DNA of 64,000 bases from the NCBI GenBank assembly GCA_029204225.1, contig CM055094.1, positions 4,708,063 to 4,772,062 of the forward strand, given 5' to 3'. Positions 21,858 through 35,794 of this stretch are shown here, piece after piece (positions within the stretch are counted from its first letter, which is position 1; every line of letters starts with the position of its first letter). A model generated the notes under the pieces. It was not told where the DNA came from and made no database searches. It saw only the letters and a program-made list of their open reading frames with translations. Position numbers and translations under genes: made by a program. The stretch is from Diphasiastrum complanatum. Its lineage: Eukaryota > Streptophyta > Lycopodiopsida > Lycopodiales > Lycopodiaceae.

Positions 21858-24800
21858 AACAATCTAACTAAAGTTGTGCACAATAATTGGAAGCTGATGA
21901 TAGATTTTGAGCCCAAATGTGACATTTTATGAGGCATTCATGGGAGACATGGTAAATGAAATTAATTGGAGTGAGAGATAAAAGGTTTTTTTTTTAATAA
22001 AGAAGGTTGATTATAAGTGGGCCCAACTTGCAGGATCTTACGTAGCTTGTATAGATAAGAGGATGCTCCTCAATTGTAGGTGCATTATTGCTAGAGTCTA
22101 TTGAAAACTATGTGAAGACCATAAATATGACAATCTAAAGAGAAAACGATTTCAATGCACACAAATTGCATAGAAGACATCTTTGTTTTAGTGGAACAAT
22201 AAACTTGCCATTGTAACAGTCAGGTATGGACATAGACATAATTTACAAATTTCAAACGGGTATGGATCGAACTGGTATTGCAAAGGTAATACCAGCCGGT
22301 CGTAAACTCGGGTATAGATAGTTAGAATTTTATTGTTAGAAAAATAAAATGGTGCAACTACGAGCAACATGCCTTTGAATAATTTTTAATAGTTTAATTT
22401 TTATCTTTAATGAGACATGATTGTAATTATTAGAGGGTATTAATTAATAGTTTTTTTAAGTATATGATACTCGAGCATAGGGTTGTACCCTCAATTTTGT
22501 CCTGGTTCGGGTATATCCCGGGTATCTGGGATTTTCATACCACATTGGCCTAGTTTTGACCATGGTATTGCCTATTTAATACCAGAGGCATCCTGGTAAT
22601 TGGCAGGTATCTCATTTTTGTAAAACAGGCTGGTACGGGTTATGATACCCGGGTTGATACTAGCCATAACCCCATATACCCACCCAACATTGGTTCATAC
22701 CTTTATAGTTATTGAGGAATAATAGTTTGTCCCTCATATACCTACTTCTTTGAGCTAGAGTCATATTCTACAAAAGGTAGTGAACATAGACTTAGTTTAC
22801 ATTGTATGCTTAATTAAAGTTCATAATTGGAAGGTCCACATGTTGATCATTGAAGGGCTTAACTTGAGATCTTTTTCACTACCTTGATATTTGTGTTCGC
22901 ACTCAATCAAGAAAAATTGACATTTCAAAGTAAATTTGAGATAATTTATGAGTTATTTCTATGTATGATTGAAATTCTTGTTCACAAAAACATTTCTACC
23001 ATCTAGTACTAAAGTACATTCAACAACGTCTTTAAAAAAAATTGTGCATACAATACTAGACATATGACCCTGTTCATTAAAAAAAAATCTCTGGGTAAGT
23101 AGGAACTATAAATAAAATTATTTTTAGGACTTAATGGATCTATTAAATCCACAAGAATTACTTTTTGCATTGCTAGATACATCTCCATCATTAGTCCTTG
23201 AGGAAATGCCAAAAATCTTGACCTAACAAGCATGAGAAATCTAACACAAGATGTAAATGATCCAAAGGGCCTTCACACGTGTGAAGTAAAACTTTTAGTA
23301 TAGCCTCCAACCTGAAAACAAAGTACATAAGCAATTGATGGCATTAGACACAAAGATTTTCAAGTTATGAGAGAGACTACACAAGTTTGATAGAAAACAC
23401 TCTAGATTTACTTGATAAATATGGCTCCTAAATGAGCAAGTATATAATGAAGGATCCTAAGGTTGGTTAAGCAGGTTTGGTAGGGGCTGTAGTGCCATAA
23501 TAGCTCTATTTGATCTACTCAACTTGACTTCACCTAATGGTTAGGTATGCTAACCTAGGGTTGGTAAATTAGCACCCAATTTTCCTAGATTGTAAGAGTT
23601 TGATCTTAGGTTGTAGGTAACATGACCAAATGACACCTAATACCTATGACTTGGCCTCTCACACAACGGAATCAAATTATGTATAAAATATAAGATTGAT
23701 CAAGCTAATACTTGCATTTTTCAACTAGTGAAGAAACATGTTCTTGTTCACACCCAAACCTTTCACTTTAAAAAAAAAGCATACACTTACAAGAGGTATA
23801 ATTTCTACTTGCCATGTTTTTTTGGAAGCTATTGTGGCTAATTAGATATTGCAAACTCATGTTTCTATCAAAGTTTTCTATTACATAAATCTCCTTCTTC
23901 ATAAAAAATCCTTTCCAAAAAATCCATTTTACTCTTAACATTGAAACAATTTTTTTGTTCCCATTTCCTTATTCATGATCTTTAGTTGTGGATATATTTG
24001 GTGTTGCGATACATGGCATGGTTGTTACTTGCGATATTTGAGAGACATTGTGGATAATACATCCAACTCCTCTTGCATCAATATAGTGCCATGTTCCACT
24101 AGCCAACACTCTCCAACAAGAATTAGTTTTGTGACAATGTTGGAATTGATGCTCCTTGTACAATGAATATCAGCCTCATAGAACCACATATTCTGATTGC
24201 ATAATTCATTATTATGTTATGTTCTCACTTAATATGAAAGTGCCATTGTTGTACTTAAAGCCTTGCTACAATGCTTCCTTTGCTCCCCACCTTCTAAACT
24301 TGGCACTTAGCTTTCCTTCCAAGGCACAATTGATAAATTTTCCATCAATACTTTTCGCATGTTTGAATAGCAACAAAACTATTATATTTGAAGTACACAA
24401 CAAAAAATAATCACCAACTTCTATATTCACGTCACAATTTCCATCAAAGACAAAACTTCAAAACATTGTTACTGTTACCCTGTTGGATAATAATTGTCGT
24501 TAATCTCAAATAATTACCCAACTCGATGCCTAATTCAAATCTATAACTTAATTTTGGTTTTGCAACTTCATGAATACAACTATCATATCCATCAAACTTA
24601 CACTCTTATTTATGATCCCATCAAACAAAAATGAGTTGATTATTACAGCAACATAAATCTAGCCAATAATATGCTAAACTTTTACATTTGTCCAAGCATC
24701 TACAACAATCTATTTTACTATTTTATGAAAGTTTTGGAACTATTTGGGTATAACTTTTGGTAACTAAAAAGAATAATGACATTTACGATGACATCTAAAA

Positions 24801-26640
24801 ATACTACAATTTTATTGAAGGGAATGCTTTGTTAGCCAGCAACAATTATTTGACATTAAACAATTTTTATATACAGTCTAAGTTTGGGCCCTTTGATACC
24901 ACCCTTAATAAAGAGAAAAAAGAGGCTCAGCCATAAAAATTCTATTACTAGTACTAATCATAGATGATTCTAGTTTGGAACATCCAAGGTCTTGTGAAAC
25001 AAAACTCAACTTTGATCCATATCCTACTTAGTGCCAATTAATGTCAAGCAAATGGGCTAGTTTTTCCTTGTTAAAAGCAAGCTCTTAAAAAACTAAAAGA
25101 AGAATATTGACTTCTTTTGTTAGAAAATTGTTAATACAATCATAATTCCAAGATACTACAAAAAAAATGAAAAACACCATTGGTAATACCCTTTTTCAAA
25201 GGATCTATAACTTGTAAAGTTAAAGCACACCCTTCGTTGAGGGTTGTCTTCTTTAAACCTCCTTTAAAAAGCACAAAGTCATGAATGCCTGCATCCACCG
25301 ACCTTCAATGACTATCTTGGATGATGAATTATCAAATGGTTGAACACTAGTAACAATGAATGTGGCTATTGATTGTGTATTATGCAGCATGCTAACATTC
25401 CTTTGCCTAAATAGTGGGTGATCCTCTTTCATAGACTAATGCCACAACTAGTCCACTATCAAGGATACGTATTGGCCTGCTTTGTAGCAAGGAGTGCCAT
25501 AATGAGATTACTTGGTTTGTAAATTCAAAGAAAAGTGTCTAGCTATTGGTTTTTTTGCCAGAAAGATCATTGCACCTCAAAATGAAAATCAAAATTCTAA
25601 CAAACTATTGTTATCCTACCAAGAAATTAGAAATAAGACATTGTTTTTCATAACCGTTCTCATGGTTGAGAGGTGCGTGAGGAGGCAGATTATGCAATTC
25701 AATTGTGATTTGAGAAAGAGAATTTCCAACAACGATGTGAGAAAGGGGTTGCCAAAAGCAATGCAAAGGCTGGGTAAATTTTCTATGGTATGACAGTGAG
25801 AGAAGACATTGCAACATGTAAATTAGAGAATCAAGAGCCACAATGGCATGCACATATTGCTTTTAAGATATATTACCCATAACTTTGACCTAGTAGCAAT
25901 AATTCACTGATAATGACTCAAAATTAAGGGTAGGCATATCGAGTTAGTGTCATAGCGACATTTTCATTTGTTCAAAAAATTATTGGTTGTCATGCCTTCA
26001 TGCACATGAAATTTATTGACCAAGCTATGAATCAACCACTTATTTGATATCATGCATAAACAGTTACTATCAATGTCTTTTATACGCTATTTGGTTATAT
26101 GCATATTCTAAGCCACCTTAAACATTTCAAGCACACTATTAAAGATCAATATCCTTTTGCCAACAATAAGATATATTGTGGTGCCTACATCTTCAAAAAT
26201 TTCTAAATTCTTTAGAGTTTAGCCATTTTTTTTTGTTAAATAAGTTAGTCAATTTTTGGTTGCATCAATTTGATCATACTCATAGAATATCTAGCTACAA
26301 TTTGGTCAAATATCAATTCATCCATCAACTTTTTCACAACCTTTGTTATGATTACGAAAACATGCAACATAAAATTTTTTAGATTAGAAAGTGCACATAT
26401 CATAATATAATAGATTATGAGTCTCCTAAGTAATCCATGAATGTGATTATTCCAACATAATTCTACGAATCCATGTCAAAATCATGCTGTCGTCATTCTC
26501 ATGCAATCACTCACAAACAATTATACTCATGCATAATATAGATCTCATACTAATCACCCTATTCAACATTTTCCAGTAATCCTATCCAAACTATGCATTA
26601 TACGATATTCACAAAATTTGAACATTAACCACATGCAATA
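21858..26640. other. Long AT-rich stretch without a recognisable gene
   Basis: Only short scattered frames. A minus frame at 23969-24163 (KTNSCWRVLASGTWHYIDAR, then GVGCIIHN) vaguely recalls a LINE RNase H segment but has no catalytic context. Old, heavily mutated transposon sequence is the likely content. Confidence 0.45.
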
Positions 26641-27247
26641 AGAATTTTCGTATCAAGTGCACTCAAACCACCAAGAAACTGAGATGTGCTTCTGAAGAAC
26701 TAGTTTGAGCACTGAAAAAATTGATGATCTTGCTAATGCTCTTCTCTTATCCTCGTGCTCTAGGTTTGCAATCATGAAGAGATCACTTTGCCACTAATTA
26801 TCAGATCATCAACATGTAGGAGTCACTTTTGCGATACAAATGTAACATCTTTCACATATTTAACTTACAGATTCAATGAAATTACCGCACACCAATAAAA
26901 GTCACCAAATCCGAACATAGAGTGATTCCACTCACCCCCAAGTTGGCGTTTATTCCATAGCTCTTATATAGTTATAACTCAATTCATGTTAGCAATAGAG
27001 CTTATGGCATTAATTACTCCCCATGCACTTATAGTCTAGGGTGGTTGTGACTTGTCCCAAGGCATAAATTAGGAGTCGTGCATGTGGTCTTACCATTAAG
27101 GGTATCTCTTACCCCTAGGTCTAATACCAACTAATCATGTTATGCTCACTTTGATTACAACTAATTAATCCTAGCATATCCCTAGTTACATATAACACTA
27201 CAAAGACTAACTTTAATAAACCCAAGCATCAAAAGGGAGATCCTTGA
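26641..27247. other. No gene; possible LTR-like sequence
   Basis: CTCTTATATAGTTAT near 26961 is TATA-like, but no LTR termini or primer-binding site could be placed. Confidence 0.3.
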
Positions 27248-27766
27248 TCATAGCTTGGCTATGGATGCTTTTGAGTAGGAGTATATGGGAATTGTTCTAC
27301 CATGTCTATGAATTTTTTTAATAGATCTAGCTGAGGGGATGTGCCTGTGCATCACATACTTCACATTACTTTCATTCATGAATCTTGATCCTACTCTAAT
27401 CACGTGAATGTTTTGGAGTATTTGAAGTATTTCTTTGTCTTTTGTGAGTCTGTTCCTTTGATCTGCCACAGTTTTTGGACCAATGTGGTTGACTAAGATA
27501 GCTATGGCAGGCTGCATTGTTATTGCGATTTGTAATGTACATTTCACTTCTGACGACCTCATCTCAAGGGCAGTTTCAAGTTGCACCTTGCAACTGCACA
27601 AATCCTTGGAAGAATTGTGTCTGAACGTGAGAGTTAATGAAAAGTAAGAAAAGGAATGTCCATTGAACAGTTGAACTCCATTCTGGTGCAGCGTTGCTGG
27701 TGAGAAAAGCTGCACACAGCAAAGTGGCACACTGCATGGTTCTGAAACCACCGCATGGTTCTGCAA
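27248..27766 (-). CDS. Uncharacterised 172-codon frame, doubtful
   Basis: The longest frame in this AT-rich part, with a normal-looking composition (Cys/His-rich start, basic C-terminus) but no domain I recognise. Its 5' end faces a region with four CACGTG boxes (27.9-28.3 kb), which is why it is listed. There are no visible introns, membrane segments or repeats apart from the duplicated phrase CCGCATGGTTCTG near its start. It could equally be chance. Confidence 0.2.
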   Translation of the reverse strand: MQNHAVVSEPCSVPLCCVQLFSPATLHQNGVQLFNGHSFSYFSLTLTFRHNSSKDLCSCKVQLETALEMRSSEVKCTLQIAITMQPAIAILVNHIGPKTVADQRNRLTKDKEILQILQNIHVIRVGSRFMNESNVKYVMHRHIPSARSIKKIHRHGRTIPIYSYSKASIAKL

Positions 27767-27916
27767 CCACCGTACTGGGATGAAGGACTGAAATAATGAA
27801 GGGTAAAGTATAAGAGCAGTAAGGCAGTAAGGACGTAAAGACCAGCTCTCAGACTTGAGCGGTGGTTTTAACTTTCAGGCTTTCAGTTCTTAAATGAACT
27901 CTTGATATGCGCACCG

Positions 27917-28284
27917 CACGTGAATATCTTACACGAGTTAAAATAATTTTGAATTTTCATGGTTAGAAAAAAAAAGCAGCATTTGGAGTTTTACTCACGT
28001 GGGTATGACTCATAAAGTTTTCAAGAGAGATATGATGATTCTAAACTTTATATTTTCTTTTCTGACAGTCAAGAAGTGAGAGGCTAGCTATCTCCTCAGA
28101 CTCCAGAGTCCAGAGTCTCAGACTCATAACTGCAAGCTGCAGCGTTGTAAGTGTAATTTGCAACAATGCAATCTTGCAACCTGTATTTGAATTTGACTGC
28201 ATGTTACAAATTACTGGTTGTTAAATGATACCGTACATCTGTTGATCACGTGTACTTTCAAGAGAAAACACGTGGTAGCTGCAA
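27917..28284. promoter_or_regulatory. Four CACGTG G-boxes
   Basis: CACGTG at 27917, 27996, 28257 and 28279. These are binding cores for bZIP and bHLH factors. They lie upstream of the doubtful minus-strand frame. Confidence 0.4.
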
Positions 28285-28942
28285 GCTTTATGTGAATGAC
28301 CAAACGTGAGACTCGAGAGCATAAGCCTTAAGGGGTTTGCAAACAAAAGAACATAAGGTAAAAATCATGTATATCTATTAGTTGAAGTCCTCTGACTCCT
28401 CTCAGTCGTCTCTCTCTTTCTACACACATATATTATAAATATTGTCACCCAAAAGTAAGAGAGGCAATAAATCCACGTTTTTGGCAGCAGCTGTGGTTGA
28501 GTGGATGATACATAGTACATACATTGTAGAAACAGACTATCTACTGTTAGGAAGTAGAGAATCGAATTAATCAAATTCTTAATCTTGATAGCAGACAGTT
28601 CTGACATTGCTTCAGCTCAAAGATATTGTATGTTCTGAGCAAAGTTTACAATAGATCGAAGTCAGAAATTTGGTCACTGACAGAACGTTCCCTTCACGGA
28701 TATTTATAGTGTTCTTATGAGAGGTTTTGAGTGCTTTTGAATTGCATGTTTGAAGAGAACGTTGAGCTGAATTTTCCTTTTGTTCTAAGTACCTTCATAA
28801 CTAGAGGTTGAACCATCATGATCATTGCTTAGATGGAGAGAGAGAATGTGGGCAATGATACACAAAAAGGGTTTTGTACTTATTGATTCAAGTTTGCAAT
28901 AAAATTTATTTGAACGGCATTTTAAGTGCATTTGAAATGCTT
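28285..28942. other. No gene recognised
   Basis: Only short frames on either strand; no repeat structure seen. Confidence 0.45.
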
Positions 28943-29070
28943 GAAAATGACATGTGCATTTAGAAATTTCTAGAGAGAACATGTTACTTTAGAAATTCAT
29001 AGAAATGAAAATGACATGTGCATTTAATTTTTTTTTAGAGAGAACATGTTACTTTAGAAATTCATAGAAA
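28943..29070 (+). repeat. 64-bp tandem duplication
   Basis: GAAAATGACATGTGCATTTA...AACATGTTACTTTAGAAATTC present twice, at 28943 and 29007. Confidence 0.9.
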
Positions 29071-29149
29071 GAGAAGTTTTTAGAAAGAGAAAAGTATAAA
29101 AGGGCAAGAGAGAAAATGAGAGGCTTGCATCATGATAAAGAGAGAAAGA

Positions 29150-29221
29150 GGCGCTGTTTTTTATATTTTAGGGTTCTTTAGGGTTTTTTTAGGTTTTAGA
29201 GGAAAAATAGCAATAATGTGA

Positions 29222-29252
<31 letters not shown>
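29150..29252 (+). repeat. Dispersed AGGGTTT...TGAGTTGAGAGA repeat, copy 2, with (GA)n
   Basis: TAGGGTTCTTTAGGG, GGAAAAATAGCAATAATGTG and AGTTGAGAGAGA match the segment at about 300-365. Followed by GA (29225-29252), GT and GC-rich repeats. Here the GA tract is short, at 357-456 it is long. Confidence 0.65.
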
Positions 29253-29255
<3 letters not shown>

Positions 29256-29429
29256 GTGTGTGTGTGTGCGCGTGAGTGTGAGAGAGAGAGCGCGCATCAA
29301 GGAGTGTTCGGGAAAATCGGCAAAATATAGGAATGGAATCTTCTCAAAGATCAGTATCATAAAATATTTGACGATTTTTTTAACAAGCATGTACACCTTT
29401 AATGAGTAAAAGTTTTCAAAAAAAATATT

Positions 29430-30508
29430 ATGAACTTATGCACTTTCTAAGATTAAAACACACTCTTGAAAATTCCAGCAACTTCAAACACAAGAGATCC
29501 AATCAATTTTAGGGTTTCCACAAAAGTACACAAATTGAACCATTCACATTCTACATGCAAAAGCTAGAAACTTGATATAGAATCTTGAAGAATGATGTTT
29601 TCCCTTTCTTATGTACTAAAAATCACCACAATCCAACAACTATGGAAGGAAATCGGCCTACTACAAGTATTTTGACCTAAATTGAGCTTTGGATCACAAA
29701 AATCCCCATTCTACACATGAAAATGCTTGATTTTGACTAAGAATCACTCTAGCATGCTCTAGAATTGGTGACACCTCCAAATCACTCACTAGAATTGGCT
29801 CCTCCTCCAAAATATAGCCTGAAACAAAGTTATGATACCATGTGAAGAAAATCAGATCACAAAGACCTAATTATGCCCTTTGATCTTTGGCTTAGTAGGA
29901 GAGTACATTTAACATCAATACAAATGTAGAAATCATGCATCAACTACACATAGAAGATGAAAGCTCAATAAGACCCTGTCAAAATCACTTATATATGATA
30001 ATTTCCTATCACTTTCCATACAATGGCCATACTACAACAATATTCACAAGTGGGAACTCATATATATAAGGAAAATAACATTCTATACACAAAAATTCAC
30101 TATATCACCACCAATATGCAAAAAATGGATGTAGAACCCAAAGAGATATTTTCCATAAGAATAAATGAGAGGAGGAGGGAGATAAATTCTCCCACACTTG
30201 TATGCCTATTTACAACAGCCTCTTGCCCTATTTGGATGCCTTTGCGAGCTTATCAACTTATGGAAGGTTCTAAGTCTCTTCCAAACACTAGATTTATTAT
30301 GACTAAATTCAATGCATCTCTACTAACCAATTAGAGTAGGTCCAAATTCGACCTTATCAACTTGCCTAAGTTTTCAAAAATAGTAAATCCACTATTATTA
30401 GGCCTTATAAACTTTGTAAACACTATCTCTAAGTTTAAATTGCATATTGGCTCAAAATTGCCAAATATCTTAACATGATTAAACCAAAATAGTTGACAGT
30501 TTGTCACA
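29430..30508 (-). mobile_element. Copia LTR and leader, second copy of the 17-kb family
   Basis: Leader 29430-29828 matches 16790-17178 (CACTTTCTAAGATT, GAGATCCAATCAA, TAGCATGCYCTA). The primer site is mutated (TGGTATCATAAC at 29840-29829). LTR 29841-30508 starts TGTGACAAACTG and ends TTCTTCACA on the minus strand. Gag is absent. Confidence 0.75.
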
Positions 30509-30699
30509 CAAGGTGCAATGTTTGGTTCTTCCATAATGAGTTTTATTTAGTTTTTTCATGGATATGCATGAAACTTGCTCGACTTTGATGATGATTACTT
30601 TTTGTGTACAAGAGCTCTTGCCTAGATCCAAATTGTGTTAGATAGCTCTTGAAAATCCGAGGTGATCAAGAGTAATTTGGTAGTGTGCAACCTCTCATG
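30509..30699. other. Junction between Copia LTR and unknown gene remnant
   Basis: Nothing recognised. Confidence 0.3.
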
Positions 30700-31283
30700 C
30701 ATGTAGGTTGTCGATGGTCTATTCAAGGTCCTCAAACTCACTTTTTTGACACCACCTAGTGTCAAAACTTCTAATTTATGTCTTTTTGTATTTTCTTTTG
30801 ATGTTGTTTAATCCGTTGAGACTCTACACTTTCGTTGTAATTCATATAATGTCTTTTGAAGAATAGCGTTTGAAGATTTCAAAAATACAATCTTTGCAAT
30901 TTTTTTTTGAATCAATTATCTCTTTAACCAATGTGTTATTTACTTTTTGCAATGATTTTACACTCTCATTAATGCTCAAAATATGAACATTTGTAGTACT
31001 TGCCAATGTCTGATTCTTTGAGAATCTATAGCTCTACAATAACCAAGAAGTCTGTTATCATCATCCCCAATGAATCTTAACAAACTAAGTGCATCATAGA
31101 GGGTGGGTACGAATCACCTTTTATCCATAGATCAATATTTTTCCTGCCTTCTAATATCCTGCAATAATGCATCTCATATGGGTTCAAGTTAACACCCCAT
31201 GTAGCTTTGGTTATGGAATAATCCTTTTCTAATTTCACATGCAAGATGGGTTGAAATATCCATGTGAAATGAGCATGAAACAA
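30700..31283 (-). pseudogene. Unknown gene family, truncated copy 2
   Basis: The minus strand reads GRKNIDLWIKGDSYPPSMMH, then after a one-base shift SLLRFIGDDDNRLLGYCRAI, parallel to CRNIDLWTVGSIYPRDPSTG and QLLNFVCNGHSGLLGYCQKL of the 13-15 kb copy at the same spacing. A Leu/Lys-rich, coiled-coil-like part follows with several stops, also as in copy 1. The exons corresponding to segments B and C are not found; the Copia LTR fragment lies just beyond. Divergence from copy 1 is high, so the family is old. Confidence 0.55.
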
Positions 31284-34200
31284 GGCCTATAGTATTGTAC
31301 ATAAGTCCTTGTCTTATTGTAACTCTATGTGCCTTGTAAGCTACCTACTATAGTAGACTATGCAAGAAACCTAAAAATTCTATGAAAATAAGACCTACAA
31401 TTAGTCCTTAACTCATGCTCAACCTATGTAGTAACCCAAGGTAAAGGTGCCACATAAGATTTTGATTAGCACTAAATGAATTGTGATCTCTCCGATCTTT
31501 AATCACAATAGATTTGTCTAAGACCATGAATAGAATCTAGGTGCATATTGTTAAGCATCAATCACATTCGAGAATTTCTCAATAATAATAGCTAGAAAAT
31601 AAGATAAAGTCAACACTATTGTCAAAAGAAAGAGAAGCGATCAACCTTAGAGTAGTGAAGTTTGCAAAGTGGCCACAACATCATGCCATCTAGGTGAGTT
31701 GAGGTCCAACTATAAAAAGGCCAATTTTCTCATATGTTTTTGTTTTTCAATTTTATTGTTGCACTCCAAATAAAGACAAAAATTTCCTCCTCATAAGTTG
31801 TTGCTTGATTGCCTATGATGCCTTTTTTTTTCTTACACTATTATGCATAAAAATCTTAATAAGAACGTAGGTATTACTCTTTATCTTCCCATGATAAACT
31901 ACTTTCATGGCATATTGAGTGTGGAATATTATTGGAATATGTATGTCTGAGAATGGGTGCTATTTCTATGATTCTTTTTGCATAGCATGCTATGAGAAGA
32001 ATCCTCTTATTTTAGGTTATAACTTGTAAAAAGTAAAGGCATCACATTGGAGTTTGTGCTTGGAACCCTTCTCTCACTAGAATGAGCACTAGCTTCATAG
32101 GTAGACTTCCATTTATGCAAGCATGCCATTGAGCCATAAGAGGAGCTAGGGATGCTCCAAAAATGTCTAGCTGTGAAAAATACTCCAAGGCCAAAATCCA
32201 TTGTCTTGATGTATACATAGGTTGCCAAAGCAGAGCTAGATTAGTTACTATAGATACTTAGATTTCTCTATATTTGTAGATTTTGCATCAAAAAACTTGG
32301 TTAGGATTTGGTAAATCTCATTTGGTTTGCTTTAAATAGACCATGACAACTTTATGAATTTTAATCATCTTGACGAGCTTTGAGAACATTTGCAATACTT
32401 TCCCCATTGAGTCAATTATAATACTACATCTCACTCATTGGAAAGTCTTTTTTTTTTTTCTTCTCTATTCTTGTCAAATTTGTCCTAAATCATTAGAGTA
32501 GATAGGCAAAATTCAAGTAGCATTCAAAAATGACTGTTAGAAGCTCAACTTTCTATTTATTGCTCAAAAGTATTTAAATACATCCAAGCTTGATGTACCG
32601 TAAGTTTCAAGCATGCATACATTTTGTTTCACTTCTATTATTTATAAGTTGAAGCCTACTTGTATGGTGTGCCTTGTATCTAAATTTATGTTTTTCTATA
32701 TGATTAAGCTCATCAACCGAGGTTTTGTCCCCATAGGTTAGAATTATAGTGACTACTAGCTTTGAGGTTTACCCCCATAGGTTAGAACCAAAGTGACTCC
32801 TGTCTTTTAGGTTCATAACATTTTGATGTAGATTTTTTGTCATAATGAATAGTATCTAGTAGTTCTTGGTTATAAAAACATATTGCTCATACTATATTTT
32901 GGCCACCTTATTAAATTTCGATATGCTATAAACTATGTACAATTTATATGATTTCAGTACCATGTTCTCTAGCATGCTTCTTTATATTATTCAATGTGAC
33001 ATGTAAATCAAGAATGTTTTGCATTTTATTTCTACATCTTATTTTCATTTGGAGATTAATGGCACTAACAATTGTGCACATGTTTTATTGCAAAGAATAT
33101 TTCAACTTAAGCTATGATTACGTCTCTCATTCTTTTTTTATCATGAACATTAGAACATAATAAAGAACCATTGCATAAGTGTAGAGGCTGATTTTATATT
33201 AAAGGATGATCTGGAAAAACAAATAATTTTTTGAGATTGTAGCAAAAACAATTGATTGAGTATACCTTTTTTTCTCAACATTTTAGACTAGAAAATATTC
33301 ACACCAATTTTAGTTCATCCCAAATGGGTAATTTATTTCTTGGTTCATGCTTCTATACGTGACAACCATGTGCAGTAGTGTACTAGAATTCATTCAATCT
33401 AAGTACAAGGATCTTATAAAATTTGTAGGCATTGGTTAGACTGTTAAGCAAGCAAGTAGTGAGTGAAATAAATAAATAAACATATTTGTGGTCAATTTAG
33501 CCTTACATTGTTGTGGGAGGATACTCTAGGATATTTTTACTATATATAAATTTGTTGAATTCATCTTTATAAATTCAGTACAAAGTAATGTGGACCACCA
33601 CAATCAAGTCTAATTCAGCACTAAAAAACTCGGTAGTCATCATGTCATGCACAATAGATTCGACTCTAGCTAGTAAAAGCCCATGCAATGATGTATATAA
33701 ATTGTTATTGTAAGCATTTTCATTCTAAATTCTATATAGAGAAAACTTAAAAGTGTAGCATGATTTCATCGTAAAACGTAGCTTGCTTGTTAAACAAAGT
33801 ATGGACAATCTATCAATGCATAGAATTTGGATTTATCAATGGTATTTATGAGTCAATATGCTTCTATGCATTCAAACTCTCATACTTGTGATTTACCTTT
33901 TTATTTACAAACAACCATACAATCTTTATTTTTTGAAAAAATGTCATTGTCATAGGTGACTAAGTTGTTATTTAGAAATGTATGATATATAAGATGTGTG
34001 AGTTTGCTGGTGATGTTTTTGAATTGTTGAAGAAATTATGACAACCTCACTAATGTTGATCTTGATATGAACTTGTATATTTTATATGGCTTATCCAAAC
34101 AATTGACAACTCTATAATTTTTAGAGAACTTGCTTTTCTAGGTGAACCTATTGAGCTTTAAAATCTAATCTTATCATAATAAAAGAGACATCTAGGATTG

Positions 34201-35476
34201 GCTGAATGTGGGTATGTGCTGACAAACTCCATAATATCATTCATTGCAATTTATACCAATGATTAAGTATTGTTTACACTCAAAAGCTTTGTGACTTTTA
34301 GCATTTGTAATTACACATTCTCAAACAATCGTGTAGATCTTTCACAATTTTGTAAATGATACATTTGTATAAGTTGTGATCTTCTTGATGGCTATTTGCA
34401 TTTCACGAAATTGTTTGCAAATCCTTGTTACATATGCAACCATTGTGAGTGAATCTTGTCGTTCACTCACCTTCTACTTAGCTTTGAATCATTCATTTAC
34501 AATCATGACAACAACACTATTCGTCGACTTCGATGTGATGAAAAGTAGTTGTCATCTAGATAATCATTTCATTAGTTGGGAGAGCTTGGGCTAACAATGC
34601 TAGCAAGCCCTTGCATTGAAAATTGGACCTTGATAAGATGTTGGAGTTTGTTCCACAAGCCCCTTCCAAACATGCTAAATTGGTCCCATTGTGTGCAATG
34701 GCTTGTACAGTCTACACAAGAGGTGCCTAGAGTGGCCATCTTGAGCATCCAACATGTTGTGGCTTGTTGCATGGACATGGTGCACGCAAGTACCAAGCCC
34801 CCCACAATTAGACTTATGCCCATGACTATGCAATCAAGCTAGCACATCCCAACAATGTAAATGCATCGTACAATGACACATAGCTACAATCATGTACTCG
34901 CAATGTTGCGTGTTATGTCTTTGTGGCTCTTTTACACATCTTTTTTTTTTTGTCACACTAGAAATGACTATAAATTCATGCCCAAGTCATATGAAATGAA
35001 CTATCATTTGACTTTCTTGGAAAGTACAATAAAAAACTATTTTGAGTGCAAGGTAGACCACTTGCTTTTAAAATAGAAACATTTATTATGGGTCACACTT
35101 CATGAAGTGTAATCTAGGGCCTAGCATTTTCTGCACCCTCACTTGATGGTGCGACAACCATCCAATGGTGGTGGTATGACCATCTCCCCACCAGTGAATG
35201 GGTGCTGCACCACCCTCCAGGGTCACAGAATACACTATTTCGTAATCTTTTTGGATTTTGAGTAGATCTAATATGCTCCTAAATTTTAATCAAGGGTTTG
35301 CCAAAATCCATGATAAATTAGCAAAAAAGCTCAAGTCATTTCCAATACTAACAAAATGTTTAGTAATTTATAAATGGCCTTATTATAGAAAAAAATTGAC
35401 AAGATATAAGATCATAAAGATTCACCGCTCAATGCGGCAAGCACTCTGCCTAGCTAGTAGCAACACATTAAATCCT
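31284..35476. other. AT-rich stretch without recognisable genes
   Basis: A 45-bp tandem duplication (GGTTTNNNCCCCATAGGTTAGAA) is at about 32721-32810. Overlapping frames on both strands at 34572-34842 match nothing known. A run of CACC/GGTG words near 35140-35220 is not a regular repeat. Confidence 0.45.

Positions 35477-35503
<27 letters not shown>
35477..35503. repeat. (GT)n microsatellite
   Basis: About 13 GT units. Confidence 0.95.
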
Positions 35504-35507
<4 letters not shown>

Positions 35508-35794
35508 TCCACCATGTGTGGTGAATTGGACCGAGGGTGGTAGTAGCCCATGAGGGGGCTTAAAGGCACACACATGCCTTTGATCCCAATGCCTTGCTAT
35601 TCGGGTTTTTTGGCTAATGAGGAGAGAGAGAGCCCAAAAAATCGGAAGGGGAATTGCGTGTGATATTGACTGGTAACGAGACTTCAAATTGCAGCACGTT
35701 TTGTTTTTGTCTCTGCGTTTTTCATTCATCTCAATCGCACGCTACCAATTTGAATCTTACACCGTCGGATATTTTGAGAGCACTGCTATTAGGC

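Noticed and set aside
23969-24163. Possible LINE RNase H (GVGCIIHN)
   Set aside because: Only a short resemblance, no catalytic residues or neighbouring RT.
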